This document shows, piece by piece, positions 37,673 to 47,619 of a stretch of 64,000 bases of DNA. Both the position numbers and the translations under genes were made by a program. The notes under the pieces were generated by a model. It ran no database searches. It saw only the letters and a list, made by a program, of their open reading frames with translations, and was not told the DNA's origin. How positions within the stretch are numbered: the first letter of the stretch is position 1; each line of letters starts with the position of its first letter. The stretch spans positions 2,513,501 to 2,577,500 of the forward strand of contig NZ_CP129382.1 of the NCBI RefSeq assembly GCF_030435705.1, written 5' to 3'. Source of the DNA: Rhizobium sp. SSA_523. GTDB lineage: Bacteria > Pseudomonadota > Alphaproteobacteria > Rhizobiales > Rhizobiaceae.

Positions 37673-39037
37673 TTAAGAGTGGTAGGCGGCTTCGCCATGC
37701 GAGGCCAGATCGAGACCTTCGCGCTCGGCTTCGACCGGAACGCGCAGGCCGACGATCAGGTCCACCACCTTGTAGAGCACGGCCGAACCGATGCCCGTCC
37801 ACAGGATGGTGACGACGACGGCCTGGATCTGCACCATGATCTGGCTGCCCATCGTGACGCCATCGGCATAGCCGATGCCGCCGAGCGACGAGGAGGCGAA
37901 GATGCCGGTGCCAATGGCGCCGAACATGCCGCCAATGCCGTGCACGCCGAAGACGTCGGCCGTATCGTCATAGCCGAACTTGTTCTTTACGACGGAGACG
38001 AAGAAGTAGCACAGCGGCGAGACCAGCAGGCCGAGCACGATGGCGCCCATCGGACCGGCAATGCCGGCTGCCGGGGTCACGGCGACGAGGCCGGCAATCA
38101 TGCCCGAAGCCGCGCCCAGCATGGAGGACTTGCCGCGCGTGAAGGCTTCGACAACGCACCACGACAGGGTTGCCGCGGCCGTGGCGACGAAGGTGTTGAC
38201 GGTTGCCAGCATGGCACCGCCGGAGGCTTCCAGGTTGGAGCCGGCATTGAAGCCGAACCAGCCGAACCACAGCATGGCGGCGCCGACATAAGTGAGCGTC
38301 ATCGAGTGCGGCGCCATCATGTCCTTGCCGAAGCCGGTCCGCTTGCCGACCATCAGGGCACCGATCAGGCCCGCCACGCCGGCATTGATGTGAACGACGG
38401 TTCCGCCCGCGAAATCAAGTGCGCCGAGGCCGAAGAGATAGCCATTGGCATCCCAGACCATGTGGGCGACCGGGAAATAGACGATGGTGACCCACAGGAT
38501 GCAGAACAGGACTGCTGCCGAGAACTTGATGCGCTCGGCAAAGGCGCCGAGGATCAGGGCAGGTGTCAGCGCTGCAAATGTCATCTGGAACAGCATGAAG
38601 ATGTATTCCGGAATGACGACGCCTTCCGAGAAGGTGGCGGCGGTCGATTCGATGGTCACGCCGGAGAGGAACATCTTGGCGGTGCCGCCGAAGAAGGGGT
38701 TGGTCGAGCCACCGAAGGCAAAGGAATAGCCATAGAGAACCCAGATGATCATGACGGCGCAGGCAATGACCGTGCACTGCATCAGGACGGACAGCATGTT
38801 CTTGGCGCGAACAAGGCCGCCATAGAACAGGCCGAGGCCGGGAACGGCCATGAACAGCACCAGCAGGGTGGCGAGGAACATGAAGGCCGTATCTGCTTTA
38901 TCGGGAACAGGTGCCGCAGCAGCAGCAGCGGCAGCGGCCGGCGCTGCTTCCTGGGCAAATGCGATGGCAGGCGCCAGAAGGGCTGCCGATCCGGCGGCCA
39001 GACGTCCAGCCATGGACGTGAGTTTGGAAAATGACAT
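37673..39037 (-). CDS. amtB: Ammonium transporter AmtB
   Basis: A 454-residue ammonium channel of the inner membrane. A signal peptide (MSFSKLTSMAGRLAAGSAALLAPAIAFA) and an Ala-rich stretch precede 11 helices. Conserved pieces are the pore regions LFYGGLVRAKN, ALDFAGGTVVHINAGVAGLIGALMVG (first pore histidine) and VFGVHGIGGMFGA (second). It works with GlnK, which plugs the channel when nitrogen is plentiful. AGGGGAG precedes the ATG; glnK ends 26 nt upstream, forming the classical glnK-amtB operon. Confidence 0.96.
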   Translation of the reverse strand: MSFSKLTSMAGRLAAGSAALLAPAIAFAQEAAPAAAAAAAAAPVPDKADTAFMFLATLLVLFMAVPGLGLFYGGLVRAKNMLSVLMQCTVIACAVMIIWVLYGYSFAFGGSTNPFFGGTAKMFLSGVTIESTAATFSEGVVIPEYIFMLFQMTFAALTPALILGAFAERIKFSAAVLFCILWVTIVYFPVAHMVWDANGYLFGLGALDFAGGTVVHINAGVAGLIGALMVGKRTGFGKDMMAPHSMTLTYVGAAMLWFGWFGFNAGSNLEASGGAMLATVNTFVATAAATLSWCVVEAFTRGKSSMLGAASGMIAGLVAVTPAAGIAGPMGAIVLGLLVSPLCYFFVSVVKNKFGYDDTADVFGVHGIGGMFGAIGTGIFASSSLGGIGYADGVTMGSQIMVQIQAVVVTILWTGIGSAVLYKVVDLIVGLRVPVEAEREGLDLASHGEAAYHS

Positions 39038-39063
39038 GCGAGAACTCCCCTGATGAGCCGTGC

Positions 39064-40507
<1,444 letters not shown>

Positions 40508-40593
40508 TTTAAACAAACTCCAATGGTAGGAAGCGCCTATACGATGCTCTATATGTGCACGAAACCATTCTCAAGTATGGCGGGAGAGAAGCA

Positions 40594-41808
40594 ATGCTGG
40601 ATATGTTGATCGTCGGCGGCGGCTATGTCGGCCTTTCGGTTGCCGTCGCAGTCAAACAGGCAGCGCCTCACCTGCGGATCGAGGTCATCGAAGCCGCGCC
40701 CGAGCATGTCTGGCAGAAGGACGAGCGCGCCTCGGCCATCATTGCCGCCGCAACCCGCATGCTGGACGTGATGGGCGTGTGGCGCGAGATTGCCGAGGAG
40801 GCTCAGCCCATCACCCGCATGATCGTCACCGATTCCCGCACCTCCGACCCCGTGCGGCCGGTCTTTCTGACATTCGAAGGCGATGTCGAGGAGGGCACGC
40901 CCTTCGCCCACATGGTTCCCAATCTTGCCATGGTGCGCGCACTGCGCGGCGCCTGCGAAAGGCTGGGCATTGCCATCCGCCACGGCGCATCGGCAACCGG
41001 GTTTTCCGCCGGACCCTCGGCAGCAAGCCTGACGCTCTCGAATGGCGAAACGGTGGAAAGCCGGCTGGTGGTGGCCTGCGATGGCGTTCGCTCGAAACTG
41101 CGCGACATGGCCGGTATCAAGACGGTGCGGTGGGATTATGACCAATCCGGCATTGTCACGACCGTTGAACACGAGCGTCCGCATGAGGGATGTGCGGAAG
41201 AACATTTCCTCCCCTCCGGCCCCTTTGCCATTCTGCCGCTGAAAGGCAATCGGTCCTCGCTCGTCTGGACCGAGCGCACCGACGATGCCGACCGGCTGGT
41301 GGCCTCCGACGATCTGATCTTCGAGGAAGAATTGCAGCGCCGCTTCGGCCACAAGCTCGGCGCCCTGACGGTCACCGGCTCGCGCAAGGCCTTCCCCCTG
41401 GGCCTCACGCTTTCACGTGCTTTCGTGGCGCCGCGGCTTGCTTTGGCGGGCGATGCGGCTCACGGGATCCATCCGATTTCCGGCCAGGGACTGAATCTCG
41501 GCTTCAAGGATGTGGCCGCGCTTGCGGAAACCATCGTCGAGGCCGACCGGCTTGGGCTGGACATCGGCGCGCTCAACATTCTGGAGCGCTATCAGTCCTG
41601 GCGCCGGTTCGACACTTTCCGCATGGGCGTGACCACGGATGTGCTCAATCGGCTGTTCTCCAACGACATCACGCCGATCCGCATTGCTCGCGACATTGGT
41701 CTCGGCGTGGTGGAACGTCTGCCAAAGCTGAAATCCTTCTTCATCGGCGAGGCGGCGGGCACCAAGGTCAAGGACGCACCGCGCCTGCTGCAGGGACAGG
41801 CGATCTAA
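40594..41808 (+). CDS. UbiH/UbiF/COQ6-type FAD-dependent hydroxylase
   Basis: A 404-residue flavoprotein monooxygenase of ubiquinone synthesis. The FAD dinucleotide-binding fold starts at residue 5 (LIVGGGYVGLS), the DG motif is VVACDGVRSKLR and the second FAD motif is LALAGDAAHGIHPISGQGLNLGFKD. Which ring carbon it hydroxylates cannot be told: alphaproteobacterial UbiL, UbiM and UbiH proteins all look like this. GGGAGAG lies upstream of the ATG at 40594; an in-frame ATG at 40555 adds residues outside the FAD fold. Confidence 0.9.
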   Translation: MLDMLIVGGGYVGLSVAVAVKQAAPHLRIEVIEAAPEHVWQKDERASAIIAAATRMLDVMGVWREIAEEAQPITRMIVTDSRTSDPVRPVFLTFEGDVEEGTPFAHMVPNLAMVRALRGACERLGIAIRHGASATGFSAGPSAASLTLSNGETVESRLVVACDGVRSKLRDMAGIKTVRWDYDQSGIVTTVEHERPHEGCAEEHFLPSGPFAILPLKGNRSSLVWTERTDDADRLVASDDLIFEEELQRRFGHKLGALTVTGSRKAFPLGLTLSRAFVAPRLALAGDAAHGIHPISGQGLNLGFKDVAALAETIVEADRLGLDIGALNILERYQSWRRFDTFRMGVTTDVLNRLFSNDITPIRIARDIGLGVVERLPKLKSFFIGEAAGTKVKDAPRLLQGQAI

Positions 41809-41831
41809 CGCCTGCTCCATCACCTGGTGGA

Positions 41832-42020
41832 TCAGTCCTCGATGCGGCGGGCTTCCGATTCCAGCATGATCGGAATGCCGTCGCGGATGGGATAGGCCAG
41901 CCGGGCGCTTTCGGAGATCAGCTCATTGGTTTCCCGGTTGAGGACCAGGCGGCCCTTGCCGATCGGGCAGACCAGGAGGTCCAGCAGCTTCGGATCGACT
42001 TTCGAGAGTTTGGCGTCCAT
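41832..42020 (-). CDS. Trm112 family protein
   Basis: A 62-residue protein of the Trm112/YcaR family (DUF343). The core [48 protein letters not shown] is typical. Eukaryotic Trm112 activates methyltransferases; bacterial forms are small and poorly characterised. Only one cysteine remains of the zinc site, as in many bacterial members. AGGAGG lies 4 nt before the ATG at 42020. The LON-domain gene ends 66 nt upstream on the same strand, across a set of short tandem repeats. Confidence 0.9.
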   Translation of the reverse strand: MDAKLSKVDPKLLDLLVCPIGKGRLVLNRETNELISESARLAYPIRDGIPIMLESEARRIED

Positions 42021-42030
42021 CAAACCTCCT

Positions 42031-42105
42031 ATTGCAGGCTACGCCTCCCGTTGCAGGATATGCGTCCGATGTGAGAGATACACGCCCTATTGAAGGATTG
42101 TGTCG
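42031..42105. repeat. Degenerate 19-20 bp tandem repeats before the Trm112 gene
   Basis: Four adjacent units resemble RTTGCAGGATAYGCGYCC: 42031-42049, 42050-42068, 42069-42088 and 42089-42105. The first two are clear, the third and fourth are weaker and the last enters the end of the LON-domain gene. On the minus strand the units carry GGGAGG- and AGGAGG-like boxes, the last being the Trm112 ribosome binding site. Confidence 0.5.
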
Positions 42106-42755
42106 GAATCGCCGAAGCCGCGCGCCAGGACGAATTCGGTGATGGCGATAAGGGTCTCGGCGCGCGTCTTCAAATCCGGCGCCTCGAGAAGCGCCTGCTT
42201 CTCCGCCGGTCCAAAGGGTGACATCATCGATAGCGAATTGACCAGCGTCCGATTGCCGGCGCGCTCCACCGCCTCCCAATCAGCTTCCAGCTTGTTGGCC
42301 TCCAGATAGGCGCGGAAGACGCGCAGCAGTTCCTGCCGATCCACCACCGTCTCATCCTCCTCCTGCGACAGATCCGACAGGAAAGGCATGAACCGGACGC
42401 GACGATAGGGTCGGCTTTCCTCCAGTTCCTCCATGATTCGGAAGCGGCAGACGCCGGTGAGGGAGGAGATGTAACGTCCATCGCCGGTTTCCGCGAAGGA
42501 GGTGATGCGCCCGATGCAACCGACGGCACTGAGCGCCGGGCGGCTGCTTTCGCCGGTCTCCGTCAGGGCCGGCTGGATCATGCCGATCAGCCGGTCGCTG
42601 GAAAGGGCCGCGTCGAACATGGCAAGATAGCGCGGCTCGAAGATGTTGAGCGGCAGCTGCCCGTTCGGCAGGAGCAGGGCTCCCGTCAGGGGAAACACCG
42701 GAATATCCTCCGGCAGGTCTTCCCGCTTCAGATAACGCGCATTGCCGACATGCAT
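42087..42755 (-). CDS. LON substrate-binding domain protein (YcaJ/PA-type, no protease domain)
   Basis: A 222-residue protein that consists of the N-terminal LON domain alone (PF02190): DIPVFPLTGALLLPNGQLPLNIFEPRYLAMFDAAL, then GCIGRITSFAETGDGRYISSLTGVCRFRI. It has no AAA+ or serine-lysine protease region, so it cannot be a Lon protease. Such stand-alone proteins are common; their role is unknown. GGGAGAG precedes the ATG at 42755. It lies 140 nt downstream of the thioredoxin-TPR gene and just upstream of Trm112. Confidence 0.9.
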   Translation of the reverse strand: MHVGNARYLKREDLPEDIPVFPLTGALLLPNGQLPLNIFEPRYLAMFDAALSSDRLIGMIQPALTETGESSRPALSAVGCIGRITSFAETGDGRYISSLTGVCRFRIMEELEESRPYRRVRFMPFLSDLSQEEDETVVDRQELLRVFRAYLEANKLEADWEAVERAGNRTLVNSLSMMSPFGPAEKQALLEAPDLKTRAETLIAITEFVLARGFGDSDTILQ

Positions 42756-42895
42756 GGGTCTCTCCCCTCGCCACACCATCAAGCAACCCCTTCCGCAACA
42801 ATGATCCGATCGGTCATCTCTGCAGAAGGCGGCTCGATTCTTATGTGGGGTCGCGCCTCTATTTCACAAGACGAGCCAGCGGGCCGCCGGCTAAT

Positions 42896-43873
42896 TTACG
42901 AGAAGAGGATCGAAGACAGACGGCGCCGCGCGGAAATCGTGGCCGGATCCTTCGGCCCCCATGCCTCGAAGAACTGCAAGAGCTGGCGCCGGGCGCCATC
43001 ATCGTCGAAGCTGCGATCTTCTTTCATGATCAGCAGCAGATGCTCGGCAGCCTCGTCGCGACGCCCTTCGACATTCAGGATCTTGGCGAGCTTCATGCGC
43101 GCATCATGGTGATCCGGATGAAGGGCGAGCTCGTGCTCCAGCGCCACCGGATCGCCGAGCTTGCGCGCCTCTTCGATCTGCTGGATCTTCAGCGCGACGG
43201 CCTGCACGGCGGGCTGCGCCGCCAATTCCTCGGGCAAAGACTCCAGCATCTGCTTGGCACGCGCCATTTCGCCGAGCGCCAGAAGGCAGTCCATCATTCC
43301 CGCCGCAGCCTTCGGATTTTCCGGATCGGCCTGCAGCACGGCGCCGAACAGCTGAGCGGCGCTTTGCGTGTCGCCTCCATCCAAGAGCGTCTGGGCCTCT
43401 TCCAGCGCCGCTTCGATCTCGGCTGCCTGATCGGCACCGGCGGGACCGGCCAATTTATCGATGAACTGGCGGATCTGGCTTTCCGGAACCGCGCCCATGA
43501 AACCATCCACCGGACGACCGTTGACGAAAGCGATGACCGCAGGGATGGACTGGATGCCGAGCTGACCTGGAATGGCCGGATGATCGTCAATATTCAGCTT
43601 GACCAGCTTGACCCGGCCATTGCCTTCATTGACCACCTTTTCCAGTGCCGGCGCCAGCTGCTTGCAGGGGCCGCACCAGGGTGCCCAGAAATCCACGAGA
43701 ACAGGCTGGTGCTGCGACTCCTCCAGCACATCCTTTGCGAAAGCGGCCGTCGTCGTATCCTTGACGTAGGTTCCGGCCGGTCCGGTCGCCGCTGGCGCCG
43801 CAGAACCGAAGTTCATGGTTCCGCTCATCTGGCTGCCGTAGCCGCCGCCATAAGGATTGTTCGTACCGCTCAT
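42896..43873 (-). CDS. Thioredoxin-TPR protein, CnoX/YbbN-like
   Basis: A 325-residue protein: a Gly/Ser-rich N-terminus, a thioredoxin domain (about 45-150) with WCGPC (Cys67, Cys70), and a helical TPR-like domain (about 160-325; EEAQTLLDGGDTQSAAQLFGAVLQADPENPKA). CnoX/YbbN proteins are chaperone-redox factors that hand clients to GroEL. Unlike E. coli CnoX, this one keeps the redox CxxC and so may also act as a thioredoxin, as reported for some alphaproteobacterial homologues. The ATG at 43873 has GGGAG upstream; a GTG at 43891 is possible. Confidence 0.9.
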   Translation of the reverse strand: MSGTNNPYGGGYGSQMSGTMNFGSAAPAATGPAGTYVKDTTTAAFAKDVLEESQHQPVLVDFWAPWCGPCKQLAPALEKVVNEGNGRVKLVKLNIDDHPAIPGQLGIQSIPAVIAFVNGRPVDGFMGAVPESQIRQFIDKLAGPAGADQAAEIEAALEEAQTLLDGGDTQSAAQLFGAVLQADPENPKAAAGMMDCLLALGEMARAKQMLESLPEELAAQPAVQAVALKIQQIEEARKLGDPVALEHELALHPDHHDARMKLAKILNVEGRRDEAAEHLLLIMKEDRSFDDDGARRQLLQFFEAWGPKDPATISARRRLSSILFS

Positions 43874-43931
43874 TGACGTCTCCCGAGACACTCCGTCTCT
43901 TCACTCTGTCATTGCTTGGAAAGATCGTATG

Positions 43932-44450
43932 TCAGTCCGTGACTTTCAAGACAAGCGGCTCATGGCCGGTCGCCTTGAGAAAGTGCAAGAGATCATCACG
44001 GCCGATCGATGTCGTCTGATCATTGGTGAGAGGATGACCGTTGATGATCTCGTGGCGCATCAGGTCTTCGTCGAGAATGAAGGTGACCTGACCTTCCGTA
44101 TCGTTGATGGCGCCGAACACGGTGACGCAACCCGGAACCACGCCCAGATAGTCCAGCAGCTTCTCCGGGCTGCCGAATGACACCCGGCCGGAGGCGCCGA
44201 TCAGGCCGTGGACCTTCTTCAGATCCACCACCGCCCGCTCCTCGACCGTCAGGACGAAATAGCGATTCTTCTTGTCCTTCACGAACAGGTTCTTGGTGTG
44301 GCCTCCGGGAATTTCGTCGCGAAGGCTCTCCGATTCGGAGACGGTGAAGACCGGCGCGTGATGCGATGTCTTGTGCGCAATGCTGAGCCCGTCGAGAAAA
44401 CGGAAGAGATCATCTGCGGTTTTGGCTGGCGAAGCGAGAGGTTCGGTCAT
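43932..44450 (-). CDS. ProX-type aminoacyl-tRNA editing deacylase (YbaK/EbsC fold)
   Basis: A 172-residue free-standing editing domain of the YbaK/ProRS-INS family, probably the ProXp-ala/PrdX type that removes alanine wrongly attached to tRNA-Pro. Marks are HHAPVFTVSESESLRDEIPGGHTKNLFVKDKKNRYFVLTV, the GRVSFGSPEKLLDYLGVVPGCVTVFGAIND block and LRHEI-like MRHEIINGHPLTND. The ATG at 44450 is the family start; the longer open frame upstream has no likeness. Amino-acid specificity is inferred from family pattern only. Confidence 0.88.
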   Translation of the reverse strand: MTEPLASPAKTADDLFRFLDGLSIAHKTSHHAPVFTVSESESLRDEIPGGHTKNLFVKDKKNRYFVLTVEERAVVDLKKVHGLIGASGRVSFGSPEKLLDYLGVVPGCVTVFGAINDTEGQVTFILDEDLMRHEIINGHPLTNDQTTSIGRDDLLHFLKATGHEPLVLKVTD

Positions 44451-44792
44451 GGGAAAGGCTTGTTCTTTCGAAAGGGGTGCCTCCGGCGGATGCGGAGGCA
44501 GAAGCAGGCGGCAAGTATAGGAAAGAGCCGCCCGCGGCTGCAAGCCGTCTCCCCGGCACAGCGAACAAAACGCGCAGGACAGCCGGGCCATTGACCGCCT
44601 CAGCCAGAGCCGCCGGAGAGGCCTCGATATTTTACATCGTACAAACAAAGGCTTACTGGAAAAAATCCGGAAATTGAAAAATCATGTCATTTCCCTGTTG
44701 CATTCAAAAATGAGTTGGGCCATATAGCCCCCGTCGCCGCAACGATGGCGACCCACGGTTCAGCGAACTACCCCGGACCGGTGGACAGATGA
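44451..44792. other. 342-nt region between proX and tRNA-Gly
   Basis: No convincing gene. It holds the leftward promoter of the editing deacylase and the rightward promoter of the tRNA. The right part turns AT-rich (44640-44730), unlike the surroundings, as expected for promoter DNA. Confidence 0.5.
44698..44726 (+). promoter_or_regulatory. Probable sigma-70 promoter of tRNA-Gly
   Basis: TTGCAT (44698-44703) and CATATA (44721-44726) are spaced by 17 nt within an AT-rich stretch. Transcription would start near 44733, about 60 nt before the tRNA. Confidence 0.45.
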
Positions 44793-44867
44793 GCGGGTGT
44801 AGCTCAGGGGTAGAGCACAACCTTGCCAAGGTTGGGGTCGAGCGTTCGAATCGCTTCACCCGCTCCA
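44793..44867 (+). tRNA. tRNA-Gly (anticodon GCC)
   Basis: A full cloverleaf: acceptor GCGGGTG with CACCCGC, D arm GCTC...GAGC, anticodon arm CAACC-TTGCCAA-GGTTG with anticodon GCC, T arm GAGCG-TTCGAAT-CGCTT (one G-T pair), and an encoded CCA end. It reads GGC and GGU codons. Confidence 0.97.
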
Positions 44868-44897
44868 TTCTTTCTTCAAGCGTGACGATGCCGATTG

Positions 44898-44917
44898 GAC
44901 CCTTTCATGGAAGGGTC
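44898..44917 (+). repeat. Hairpin downstream of tRNA-Gly
   Basis: GACCCTT and AAGGGTC pair around a 6-nt loop 30 nt after the tRNA. No T-run follows, so it could be a processing or weak termination signal. Confidence 0.4.
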
Positions 44918-45141
44918 GGCGCAATTGTCGCAGCTGTCCCAGCACCACCTTTCCCTTCCTGTCATATCCTTGGATGATCTGAGCTGTTGTAGGCCTTATG
45001 CTGCGTTTTTGGCGCGGCCATGCCCTTTCAGCACGAACGCCCTTCCCGCCGATTCGCTGGCAACGCGCTGCCGAAATTGCGTGGCAAGGCGTTGCCGCGA
45101 TTCGCGGGCCATGGGCTCGACGCGGGCCATGCCGCCGCCGC

Positions 45142-46263
45142 TTATCGCGAATGGTCCGGCATCGGGCCAACATAGCGCGATTGCGGCCGGATCAGCCGTC
45201 CGGTCTGTTCCTGCTCCAGCACGTGAGCGGTCCAGCCGGCCATGCGTCCGGCGGCGAAGACATTGGTAAAGCTCTCGCGCGGAAACCCGACGGCTTCCAG
45301 CACCAGTGCCGTATAGAATTCCACATTGGTTTGCAGCGGTCGCAGCGGCTTCTTTTCCTTCAGCAGCGCCAGCGCCGCCTGCTCGACCTGGCCTGCAAAG
45401 GCGATGCGACCGGAACCGTCCTGCAGACCGGCGAGCGCCGCCTTCAAGACATCGGCCCTCGGGTCGCGAACCCTGTAAATTCGATGGCCGAAGCCCATCA
45501 GCCTTTCGCCGCGGGCAAGGCAATCCTGGAGCCAGCCATCGATCCGGTCCGCCGTCCCGATCGCGTCGAGCATGTCCAGCACGGGGCCGGGCGCACCGCC
45601 GTGCAGAGGCCCCTTCAGCGCGCAAAGTGCACCGACCACCGATGACAAGAGCCCGGCTTTGGTGGAGGCGATCACGCGGGCGGTAAAGGTTGAGGCGTTG
45701 AGGCCGTGATCGGAGACGGTGACGAGATAGGTGTCGAGCGCCCGTACCTTGTCGCGCGTCGGCATCTCATTGCGCAGCATGTACAGGAAGTCTTCCGCCT
45801 GGCCCCGCTGCGGGTCGGGTGGCACGCAGGCAAGTCCCTGGGACTGGCGAATGATGCCGGCGGAGAACACCGGCACTGCAGCGGCGGCGAGGATGCAATG
45901 CGGCGTGCGTGCCTGGTCCGGCAGCGACGAAAGCAGCAGGCGCAGAGCCTCTACGGATGTGAGATCGCGAAGCAAGGGAAGCATTGGCTCCAGCAGTTCA
46001 AACGCCGTGACACGGGCTCTGCCGAGCGCCTCGCCAATGTCCCCGGCGGTCATCGGCTCAGCCAGGAAATCCGTCCACAACAGGGCGAGGACATCCTCGA
46101 AGCGCCAGTCCGCGATGGCGCTCAGCGGGTAGCCCGCGATCACCAGCTGTCCCGCCTGTCCATCCACATGGCTGAGCCGGGTTTCGGCGGCGATCACGTC
46201 ATCGAGGCCGGGGCCGGCCGATTGTGCTGCAAGCACGGGCGCGCGGGGTGCAGTCGTGGTCAT
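45142..46263 (-). CDS. Citrate synthase family protein
   Basis: A 373-residue member of the citrate/2-methylcitrate synthase family. Conserved histidines are His186 (SDHGLN), His221 (GPLHGG) and His260 (GFGHRIY), matching the substrate- and acetyl-CoA-binding residues. The position of the catalytic aspartate (NVDFY in typical enzymes) is Glu315 (NVEFY). It is about 50 residues shorter than the hexameric TCA enzyme and is divergent from a second paralogue fused to a DNA-binding domain, so it is not likely to be the housekeeping gltA. Substrate is uncertain: citrate, methylcitrate or another acyl-CoA condensation. Confidence 0.85.
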   Translation of the reverse strand: MTTTAPRAPVLAAQSAGPGLDDVIAAETRLSHVDGQAGQLVIAGYPLSAIADWRFEDVLALLWTDFLAEPMTAGDIGEALGRARVTAFELLEPMLPLLRDLTSVEALRLLLSSLPDQARTPHCILAAAAVPVFSAGIIRQSQGLACVPPDPQRGQAEDFLYMLRNEMPTRDKVRALDTYLVTVSDHGLNASTFTARVIASTKAGLLSSVVGALCALKGPLHGGAPGPVLDMLDAIGTADRIDGWLQDCLARGERLMGFGHRIYRVRDPRADVLKAALAGLQDGSGRIAFAGQVEQAALALLKEKKPLRPLQTNVEFYTALVLEAVGFPRESFTNVFAAGRMAGWTAHVLEQEQTGRLIRPQSRYVGPMPDHSR

Positions 46264-46325
46264 GTTCTGTCTCCTCAGTCATCGGTAAGGCTTGAGGATG
46301 TTGCGCTGCAATCATATGGTCAATC

Positions 46326-46342
46326 TTGATTCAACCAATCAA
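46326..46342. promoter_or_regulatory. Inverted repeat between the divergent citrate synthase genes
   Basis: TTGATT and AATCAA are exact inverted copies around CAACC. The site ends 11 nt before the HTH-citrate synthase start and lies in the 89-nt region shared by both genes. It could be the operator of the HTH domain. Confidence 0.45.
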
Positions 46343-46352
46343 TGTGTTTGCC

Positions 46353-47543
46353 ATGAGCCGGAACGATAGATTCATCACCGCCGAGAGTGCCGCAGAAATG
46401 CTCGGAGTCAGCCGGGCGACCCTCTACGCCTATGTCAGCCGGCATCTTCTCCGCACCACTGGCGCAGAGGACGATCCCAGGCGGCGGCTCTATAGTCTTC
46501 GCGACATAGAGCAGATGAAGAAGCGCAAGAGCACCGGCAGGCGTCCCGGGCGGATTGCCGCCGGCACGCTCGACTGGGGACTGCCTGTCCTGTCCTCGGC
46601 CATCACGCTGATCGAGGATGGCCGGCTGTTCTACCGTGGGCAGGACGTCCAGACGCTTGCACGCTCAGCCAGCCTTGAGGAGATTGCCCGCCTGCTCTGG
46701 GATTGCGGCGAAAGCGATCCCTTTCTGGATGAGAAGGCGATCCCGGAAGGCTGGCCTGCCGATCTGTTGGAGATTTCCGCCACTTTGCCATTGACCGAGC
46801 GGTGCCAGGCCTTGCTGCCCTTCATGGCAAAGGCTCGCGCCACGGCCTGGAAGCGCGAGGCCCGGCGCCTCTGGCCCGGCGCAGCGGCTCTTGTCCGCAC
46901 CATGGCCGCCGCCTCGATCGGTCGACAGCCCGATCAAAGGCCGGTCCATCAGTATCTGGCGGATCATTGGCGTCTTGACGAAGCGGGCGCCGACCTCGTC
47001 CGGCGGGCGCTTGTCGTGCAGGCAGACCATGAACTGAATTCCTCGGCCTTTGCGGTCCGCGTGGCCGCCTCCACCGGAGCGTCTCTCGGCGCATGCCTGA
47101 ATGCCGGACTATCCGCTTTGAGCGGTCCGCGGCACGGGGGGATGACCAGTCTTGTGGAGCGGCTTTTCGACGAGGTTGAGCAGGGCGGCAACGCCGCGGA
47201 GGTGGTGGAAGATCGGCTGCGGCGGGGCGAGAGCATTCCCGGCTTCGAGCATCCGCTGTATCCGCAGGGCGATCCGCGTGCTGCGGCAATCCTGCCCCAC
47301 CTGCCGGAGTGCCCGCATCGCCAGAACCTGCTGCTTGCAATGGAAGAGGGCGCCGGCCAGTTGCCGACCTGCGATGTCGCGCTGGTGGCGCTGCGCCGCA
47401 GCCTGCATCTGCCCCGCGGTTCGGCCCTTGCTCTGTTCGCTGCAGCCCGAAGCGTGGGCTGGATTGCCCATGCGCTCGAGCAGAACCAGGATGAGCGGCT
47501 GATCCGCCCGCGCGCGGATTATACCGGAGCAAAGCCGCAGTAA
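46353..47543 (+). CDS. Citrate synthase fused to an N-terminal helix-turn-helix domain
   Basis: A 396-residue protein. Residues 5-60 form a MerR/excisionase-type helix-turn-helix (FITAESAAEMLGVSRATLYAYVSR, then RLYSLRDIEQMKKRKS). From about 75 on it is a citrate synthase domain with His226, His261 (GPRHGG), His300 (GFEHPLYP) and Asp341 (CDVAL), so the catalytic His/His/Asp set looks present though the flanking residues diverge. It may be a metabolite-sensing regulator, an enzyme, or both. Start at ATG 46353; no clear ribosome binding site, and a TTG at 46326 is an alternative. Divergent from the shorter paralogue. Confidence 0.85.
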   Translation: MSRNDRFITAESAAEMLGVSRATLYAYVSRHLLRTTGAEDDPRRRLYSLRDIEQMKKRKSTGRRPGRIAAGTLDWGLPVLSSAITLIEDGRLFYRGQDVQTLARSASLEEIARLLWDCGESDPFLDEKAIPEGWPADLLEISATLPLTERCQALLPFMAKARATAWKREARRLWPGAAALVRTMAAASIGRQPDQRPVHQYLADHWRLDEAGADLVRRALVVQADHELNSSAFAVRVAASTGASLGACLNAGLSALSGPRHGGMTSLVERLFDEVEQGGNAAEVVEDRLRRGESIPGFEHPLYPQGDPRAAAILPHLPECPHRQNLLLAMEEGAGQLPTCDVALVALRRSLHLPRGSALALFAAARSVGWIAHALEQNQDERLIRPRADYTGAKPQ

Positions 47544-47546
47544 GCG

Positions 47547-47575
47547 TCCGGCCGACCGGGATTGGATTTTTTTGA
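47547..47575 (+). terminator. Weak terminator after the HTH-citrate synthase gene
   Basis: CCGG-CCGA-CCGG forms a 4-5 bp stem, followed after GATTGGA by a run of seven T. The stem is short, so confidence is low. Confidence 0.35.
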
Positions 47576-47583
47576 GGTTCGGC

Positions 47584-47612
47584 GGGAATAATCGCCACGC
47601 AGGCTGCGTATA
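47584..47612 (+). promoter_or_regulatory. ECF-type promoter of the sigma factor operon
   Basis: GGGAAT (47584-47589) and CGTATA (47607-47612) are spaced by 17 nt, the shape of an ECF sigma promoter (GGAA-type -35, CGT-type -10). The start site would fall at about 47618-47620, on or next to the ATG of the sigma gene itself. Confidence 0.55.
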
Positions 47613-47619
47613 TGGGGGT

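Noticed and set aside
42087..42755. Lon protease fragment
   Set aside because: The gene is intact and consists of the LON domain only; the ATPase and protease domains are absent rather than broken.
45142..46263. Annotation as the TCA-cycle gltA
   Set aside because: The protein is short, has Glu in place of the catalytic Asp and is paired with an HTH-fused paralogue; the housekeeping enzyme is probably elsewhere.
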